Source: Thiorhodospira sibirica ATCC 700588 (GTDB lineage: Bacteria; Pseudomonadota; Gammaproteobacteria; Ectothiorhodospirales; Ectothiorhodospiraceae). Taken from it: 48,018 nucleotides of DNA. The notes beneath the pieces were generated by a model. The model was not told where the DNA came from. It did not search any database and worked only from the letters and a program-made list of their open reading frames with translations. Positions 43,535 to 48,018 of the stretch are shown here, one piece after another. How positions within the stretch are numbered: position 1 is the first letter of the stretch; every line of letters begins with the position of its first letter. The translations under genes were made by a program, and so were the position numbers. The stretch covers positions 257,970 to 305,987 of the forward strand of contig NZ_MU255056.1 in the NCBI RefSeq assembly GCF_000227725.2, given 5' to 3'.

Positions 43535-46500
43535 TTAAACGCCTCGGCAGGTTTCATTCTGCAAATGTGTCTGGAGGCTTTTGCACAGCGCCATGACATC
43601 CACCGGTTTGGTCAGGTAATCGTCCATACCGGCCTGTAGACACAGGGCTTTGTCATCCTGCATGGCGTGGGCAGTCATGGCAATCACCGGCAGGGGTCTG
43701 GTTTCGGCGCGGTTGCTCATGGCCTGGGCACGAATCCAGGCGGTGGCCTGCAAACCATCGACCTCCGGCATCTGTACATCCATGAGCACCGCATCATAGC
43801 GTTGGCACTGCAAGCATTCGATGGCCTGCGCGCCGTCTTCTGCCTGATCCACCGAAAGCCCAAGCTTTGTCAAAACGCCGACTAACACCTGCCGATTGAT
43901 GGCGTTATCTTCCACCAGTAATACGCGCTTATCCTGTCCGGCGAACAGGCCCGTCACTTGCTGGGCAAGCGGGTTGGCATATGGTGCCTGCGTGGATGCA
44001 GGGGGTGCTTCATCCGGGGATTGTGCAGCCTGCAATAGGGGTGTCAGTTGTTCTGCCAAGCGCCAGACCGGGATCGGCTTGTGCAAACAGCCTGCAAAAC
44101 CATGGGTCTGTAATGCCGCCTCATCGATTTCAGGCGCGCCTTGGGTTGTGCCAAGCAACACCAGCCGGGTCGCGTGTAGTTGTGTGTTGGCGCGGATCGC
44201 CCGCGCCAAGGCCAGCCCATCCATCAAGGGCATCTGCTGATCCAGCAGCGCCAGCGCATACGGTGCGCCCTCGCTTAAGGCCGTATACAACACCCGCAAA
44301 GCGCTCGGCCCATCGCTGACCGCATCAACCTCGGCGCCCTGTTCACGCAAGGCCTCGGTCAATACGGTGCGGGTGCGCGCATGGTCATCCACCACCAGCA
44401 CGCGCACATTGGCAAGCTCCGCCGCGACACGGGGCGCAGCGCTGGTGCGGGCCGGCTGCAACGGGAGCGTAAACCAAAAGGTGGCCCCTTGGCCGACCTG
44501 GCTATTAACGCCAATCTCGCCACCCATGATCTGCACCAGTTGTTTGCAGATCGCCAGGCCCAGGCCAGTTCCCCCAAATTTGCGGGTCATGGAGGCATCA
44601 ATCTGGCTGAATTTTTGAAACAGGGTATTGAGCTTGTCGGCGGCAATCCCCATCCCGCTGTCGCTGACCGCAAAATGTAGCCATACGGTCTCGTCGTCTT
44701 GTTTCTGCAAGCGCCGTACCGTCAGGCACACCTCCCCTTGCGGGGTAAATTTGATGGCATTGCTGAGCAAATTGTTCAGAATTTGCGTCAAGCGGTTCGG
44801 ATCACCGTGAAAATAGCGTTCCGTCTGCGGCGCCAGATCACACACAAACTCCAGTCCTTTGGCGTGTGCCTTGAAAGCCATCAGCGCGTTGAGCGACTCC
44901 AGCACGGCATACAGATCGAACTCAATCTGCTCCAGAAGCAGATGTCCCGCTTCCATCTTGGAAAAATCCAGAATATCGTTGACCAGAGACAACAAGGCAT
45001 CGCCACTGCTGCGGATCGCCTCAAGATAGCGCTGCTGAGTGGTGTTTAGCGTCGTATCGGCCAACAGCCAGGTCATCCCCACAATCCCGTTGAGCGGAGT
45101 GCGAATCTCATGACTCATATTTGCCAAGAATTCACTTTTGGCCACCGTGGCGGCCTCTGCCGCTTGTCGGGCCTGCTCCAGGGCCAGCTCATTGTGCTTG
45201 CGCGCCGTGATGTCGGTGTGTGAACCGGCCATGCGATACGGCTTGCCTTGGGCATCGCGCAAGGCCGCCCCCCGCGCCAAAATCCACACATCATGCCCCT
45301 GCTTGTGGCACATCCGAAACTCAATGTGATAGCCCTCCTCATTCCCTTGCAGATAGGTCTGTACATAATTCAACACGCTGGCGCGATCATCTGGGTGCAA
45401 CAGGCGCTCAAAGGTCGCAAAAACATTCTCCAGCTCCTCATCGGCATAGCCCAGCATTGCTTTCCAGCGCGCAGACAAAAACAGGGCATTGTTGAGCATA
45501 TCCCAGTCCCAGATTCCGTCATTACTGCCATGAATCGCCAGCTGATACTGCTCACGACTTTGTTCCAGTGCCCGCTCCATGGCCTTGCGCGCCGTGATAT
45601 CAATGACCACCGACAACAGATAGGGCTGCCCTTCAACATGCACCCAATCAACGGATAAGAGCGCATCCATCAAGGCCCCCGGCTTTCTGCGAAAACGCAG
45701 CTCGTAATGATTGATCCGCCCTTCGGTACGCAGAATGCTGACCAATTCTTCTCGTTGCGCAGGATCATCAAACAGCCCCAATTCCAGGGTTGTTTTGCCA
45801 ATCGCTTCCTCACGGGAATAGCCGGAAAGCTGCACAAAGCCCTCATTGACATTGAGCAGCAAACCATCTTCTATGCGCGTCACCGTCACTGCCATGGAGC
45901 TTAGCTGAAAGATGCGCGCAAACTGTTCTGCGTGTTCGTGCGCTTCACGCTCTTTGGCCAGCTTCAGGCGGATTTCATCCTCCAGCGCCGCCAGTAATCC
46001 ATTGATACATTCCGCCAGTGAATTGATCTCATCACGCCCCACCATCTGAATGCGCGACGCAAAACGCTTCTCCTGTGCGATCCCCTGCACAAAGGATTGC
46101 ACCTGTGAAATCCTGGCCAGTACCAGACGATCCAGCACCCACAGCATCACCAGCACACCCAGACCGCCGGTAAGCAACAGCAACATCAGCAACACGCGCA
46201 AATCCTGTAGCGCCTGGAGATAAAACCCGCGCCATAAAGACACCTCCAACATCAGAATCGGTGCATTAAACACATCGCGAAAAGGCAGATAAATATGCAG
46301 ATACTCGCCTGCGATGCGTGTCAATGGGTGTTCTTTCTCGGGGATATCCCACAGCCCGTCAGGCATATTTGCAGCCTTCACGGTGTGCAGCGCCAGCGCC
46401 AAACCGGTCAGCTGCTCCAGCTGTTGCAGCTTGGATTCATCAAAGACCTTGGCAAAGATCAGCACCCCGCGTGCCGGCCCCTGATAGGCACTGGTCAGCA

Positions 46501-47014
46501 CCGGCTGAGAAGCGATAAACATCGGCTGCCCCTCAAGCATGATCAAGCCGTGCACCCCGCCGCTCTCCTGTGCCCGCGTCAATACCGAGGGCTGCGCCAG
46601 CAACTGCGCCAACGCAGACGGCAAAGGCCGCTCTGCATCCTTGGCCAGATCGTAATATTTGGCAAACAGTACCTCACCCTGCACATCAATCAACGCAGCA
46701 ACATTCAATCCCTGATGTGCAAAGGTCTGATCAATGAAATTGGAACTCAGATACGCCGGGTCAGGATCGTGCATAAAGGCATAGGTATCATCCCAGGCCG
46801 CATAATCAAAGGCCAAGGTTGCCAAGACCTCCTTGACCTGCGCCAGATTCGCCTGGATACGCAGTTGCTTGGCCTGCACCGCCTGCGAGGTATTCTCCTG
46901 GGCGCGATGCAACAACACCCCCCGCGCCCACCAAAACATCATACTGGTCATCAGCAACACACTGAGCACCAAAATCATCAGCGTCTTTTGACGTATCGTC
47001 ATCGTCATGGTCAT
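43535..47014 (-). CDS. CHASE4-PAS hybrid sensor histidine kinase with two receivers
   Basis: About 1159 residues from the ATG just before the first membrane helix; an ATG at 47071 is possible but adds a run without function. Domains in order: transmembrane helix, CHASE4 sensor (about 30-200; FDYAAWDDTYAFM, SSNFIDQTF), transmembrane helix (about 275-295), HAMP, two PAS domains (about 360-610), HisKA with His in NMSHEIRTPLNGIVGM (near 638), GHKL ATPase (GTGLGLAIC) and two receivers (about 870-985 with LLDQQMPLMDG; 1030-1150 with LMDVQMPEVDGL). No Hpt or output domain. Partner proteins are not in the window. Confidence 0.88.
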   Translation of the reverse strand: MTMTMTIRQKTLMILVLSVLLMTSMMFWWARGVLLHRAQENTSQAVQAKQLRIQANLAQVKEVLATLAFDYAAWDDTYAFMHDPDPAYLSSNFIDQTFAHQGLNVAALIDVQGEVLFAKYYDLAKDAERPLPSALAQLLAQPSVLTRAQESGGVHGLIMLEGQPMFIASQPVLTSAYQGPARGVLIFAKVFDESKLQQLEQLTGLALALHTVKAANMPDGLWDIPEKEHPLTRIAGEYLHIYLPFRDVFNAPILMLEVSLWRGFYLQALQDLRVLLMLLLLTGGLGVLVMLWVLDRLVLARISQVQSFVQGIAQEKRFASRIQMVGRDEINSLAECINGLLAALEDEIRLKLAKEREAHEHAEQFARIFQLSSMAVTVTRIEDGLLLNVNEGFVQLSGYSREEAIGKTTLELGLFDDPAQREELVSILRTEGRINHYELRFRRKPGALMDALLSVDWVHVEGQPYLLSVVIDITARKAMERALEQSREQYQLAIHGSNDGIWDWDMLNNALFLSARWKAMLGYADEELENVFATFERLLHPDDRASVLNYVQTYLQGNEEGYHIEFRMCHKQGHDVWILARGAALRDAQGKPYRMAGSHTDITARKHNELALEQARQAAEAATVAKSEFLANMSHEIRTPLNGIVGMTWLLADTTLNTTQQRYLEAIRSSGDALLSLVNDILDFSKMEAGHLLLEQIEFDLYAVLESLNALMAFKAHAKGLEFVCDLAPQTERYFHGDPNRLTQILNNLLSNAIKFTPQGEVCLTVRRLQKQDDETVWLHFAVSDSGMGIAADKLNTLFQKFSQIDASMTRKFGGTGLGLAICKQLVQIMGGEIGVNSQVGQGATFWFTLPLQPARTSAAPRVAAELANVRVLVVDDHARTRTVLTEALREQGAEVDAVSDGPSALRVLYTALSEGAPYALALLDQQMPLMDGLALARAIRANTQLHATRLVLLGTTQGAPEIDEAALQTHGFAGCLHKPIPVWRLAEQLTPLLQAAQSPDEAPPASTQAPYANPLAQQVTGLFAGQDKRVLLVEDNAINRQVLVGVLTKLGLSVDQAEDGAQAIECLQCQRYDAVLMDVQMPEVDGLQATAWIRAQAMSNRAETRPLPVIAMTAHAMQDDKALCLQAGMDDYLTKPVDVMALCKSLQTHLQNETCRGV

Positions 47015-47071
47015 CAAAAAAACGCACAGCATAGCGCATTCAACCAAGCCTGGGATGATCAACCCACGCAA

Positions 47072-47419
47072 GGGTTTGTAACTGCTGGCTAAAATCTATC
47101 ATTTTCTATAAAAACCTTGTCTTTTTGCGCCCGGCGCTGTGCTTTGTTATGTAGTAGGCTGTCCTTGTGCGCTTTTGCACCGTCCAGACAGGCTACGGCT
47201 GGACGTTAATCCGTACGCAAGAGTTATGTAAGACCCGGTTTTTCCTGGCAATAGCAGTGACGGCGTATACAAATCCGTGAAATAGATTTTCATAGATTTT
47301 TAGTAGCGGCTTCTTAACGCACATCAGCGACAAGGCAAAGCCCGTTCCTGTTGGCCGCGCTAACGTCTTTGCCTACGCGCTATCCCGCAAAGCAGACGCT
47401 GTCAACCCAATTCAGAAAA
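47072..47419. other. intergenic region with orphan TnpB right-end sequence
   Basis: No protein gene is seen between the CHASE4 kinase and the ISNCY element. The only recognisable element is the TnpB right-end-like copy at 47201-47300, listed separately. Confidence 0.5.
47201..47300 (+). ncRNA. orphan omega-RNA-like copy of the TnpB right end
   Basis: This plus-strand stretch aligns to the 3' end of the TnpB element: GGACGTTAA, ACGCAAGAGT, GTAAGAC, GTGACGGCGT and AGATTTTC occur in the same order with similar spacing, covering tnpB's last codons and the sequence after its stop. Here the frame is broken and no upstream tnpB exists. A hairpin (CCCGG/CCTGG region) is kept. It is a remnant or a separately expressed guide RNA. 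Confidence 0.5.
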
Positions 47420-48018
47420 GTCCCCTTTTGTGCAAAGCAGAAGTGTCCCCCGTAGAATGCGTGGTTATGGTGTTTGGGCTGGTGCCGGAGTGATGTTGCC
47501 CCGACCTCTCCAAGGGTGGTCCGGCGCCGGTTTGTAGGTTGGCTTGGCGGTCTGTTTTGCCTTGGCCTGGTCGACGCTGTGGTGGACACTTTTTTCATCA
47601 TCCAGCGGTGTGGGCGGTTCGCCCTCAGCCAACAGACGGTAAGGCATGATGTGCCCCTGGTGCAGGAGGGTGATGGTGCCGTCGAAGGCCTCGCAGACGG
47701 TGAGGGTGGCACCCCGCAGGCGGTAGCCCTTGCCCTGTCCCTGAAGCTGATATTCCCGGTTCTTGAACTGGAAGCAAAGGTTCTTGGAGAGCTTACGGGT
47801 ATGGTGCAGGCAAAGGATGAGGGCCTGCTCCTCGGGGCTGTGCAGCACCGGTCGGTGGGCATCCTGGGGGCTTTGTGGCTCGACGGCGAAGCGGGCGTTG
47901 AAGTCGGCCATGAAGGTGGGGAGGGAGGCGTTGGCGGCGTCGATGTCCGAGATCTCACGCAGGCGCAGCTCCTTGACCAAACGGTCTTGCAGGGTCTGGT
48001 TGGCCCGCTCCACCCGCC
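47420..48018 (-). mobile_element. ISNCY-type insertion sequence, 3' part, cut by window edge
   Basis: The outer end has GTCCCC at 47420 and again near 47445, paired with the GGGGAC pair at the left edge element. The transposase enters from beyond the window. Orientation equals that of the left fragment. Confidence 0.75.
47465..48018 (-). CDS. ISNCY family transposase, C-terminal fragment
   Basis: About 184 residues of the C-terminal part: RVERANQTLQDRLVKELRLR, typical of the end of the ISNCY catalytic core, then PTFMADFNARFAVEPQSPQD and a C-terminal domain (CFQFKNREYQLQG, YRLRGATLTVCEAFDGTI). The frame is open to the window edge, so it is cut, not ended, at 48018. It complements the N-terminal fragment at 1-137 but is a different copy unless the molecule is circular. 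Confidence 0.85.
   Translation of the reverse strand, partial: RVERANQTLQDRLVKELRLREISDIDAANASLPTFMADFNARFAVEPQSPQDAHRPVLHSPEEQALILCLHHTRKLSKNLCFQFKNREYQLQGQGKGYRLRGATLTVCEAFDGTITLLHQGHIMPYRLLAEGEPPTPLDDEKSVHHSVDQAKAKQTAKPTYKPAPDHPWRGRGNITPAPAQTP

Noticed and set aside
1-48018. Composite transposon bounded by the two ISNCY copies
   Set aside because: The interior is mostly conserved housekeeping genes; direct IS copies at contig edges are more simply explained by assembly limits.

Overview
The window looks like a chromosomal segment of a motile, nitrogen-fixing gammaproteobacterium. Grounds for this are a nifL-nifA pair (NifL is largely confined to Gamma- and some Betaproteobacteria), a Crp/Vfr-type regulator, kdsD, nudJ-mnmA in the usual proteobacterial order, a fused cysNC with cysD, rsmD/ftsY/ftsE, and FlgO-like and chemotaxis genes. 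The genus cannot be fixed from this sequence alone. No rRNA, tRNA or CRISPR array was seen.

Layout. The two ends (1-216 and 47420-48018) are incomplete copies of an ISNCY-type insertion sequence in the same orientation, so the segment probably ends where an assembly ran into a repeat. 217-1331 is a P4-satellite-like leader followed by a BRO-type antirepressor. 1573-7230 (minus) holds two adjacent sensor kinases, one with two periplasmic binding-protein domains. 7335-10163 is a mobile-element cluster: an IS5-family element, a transposase fragment, a small truncated gene and an intact IS3-family element. 10243-18924 (minus) carries betT, rsmD, an M16 peptidase-like subunit, prmC, ftsE, ftsY, a glutamine amidotransferase and kdsD, with two copies of one palindromic repeat. 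19354-28974 (plus) holds argJ, nifL-nifA, a DUF1841 gene, nudJ-mnmA and glgP, with an orphan BrnA-like antitoxin on the other strand.

29035-35335 is a crp-like gene and a sulfate module. On the minus strand a transposase-like HTH gene overlaps cysD, which overlaps cysNC; an SLC13-type permease is divergent. The HTH protein looks like an IS630 transposase that has lost its catalytic residues and is now coupled to sulfate activation. 35584-37892 holds a lipase-like hydrolase, a membrane protein with an Sm-like tail and an rfbD homologue. 37944-39219 is a TnpB element with an intact RuvC triad, inverted-repeat ends and no TnpA. 39241-43271 (minus) is cheR-cheD-cheB plus a FlgO-like protein and a lipoprotein, the last preceded by a plausible sigma-54 promoter. 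43535-47014 (minus) is a large CHASE4 hybrid kinase. Just beyond it, 47201-47300 matches the 3' end of the TnpB element without any tnpB: an orphan omega-RNA-like locus.

The points I would follow first are the transposase-derived gene in the cys operon, the TnpB element with its second, ORF-less right-end copy, and the CRP homologue whose cAMP-contact residues are changed while its DNA-recognition helix is kept.
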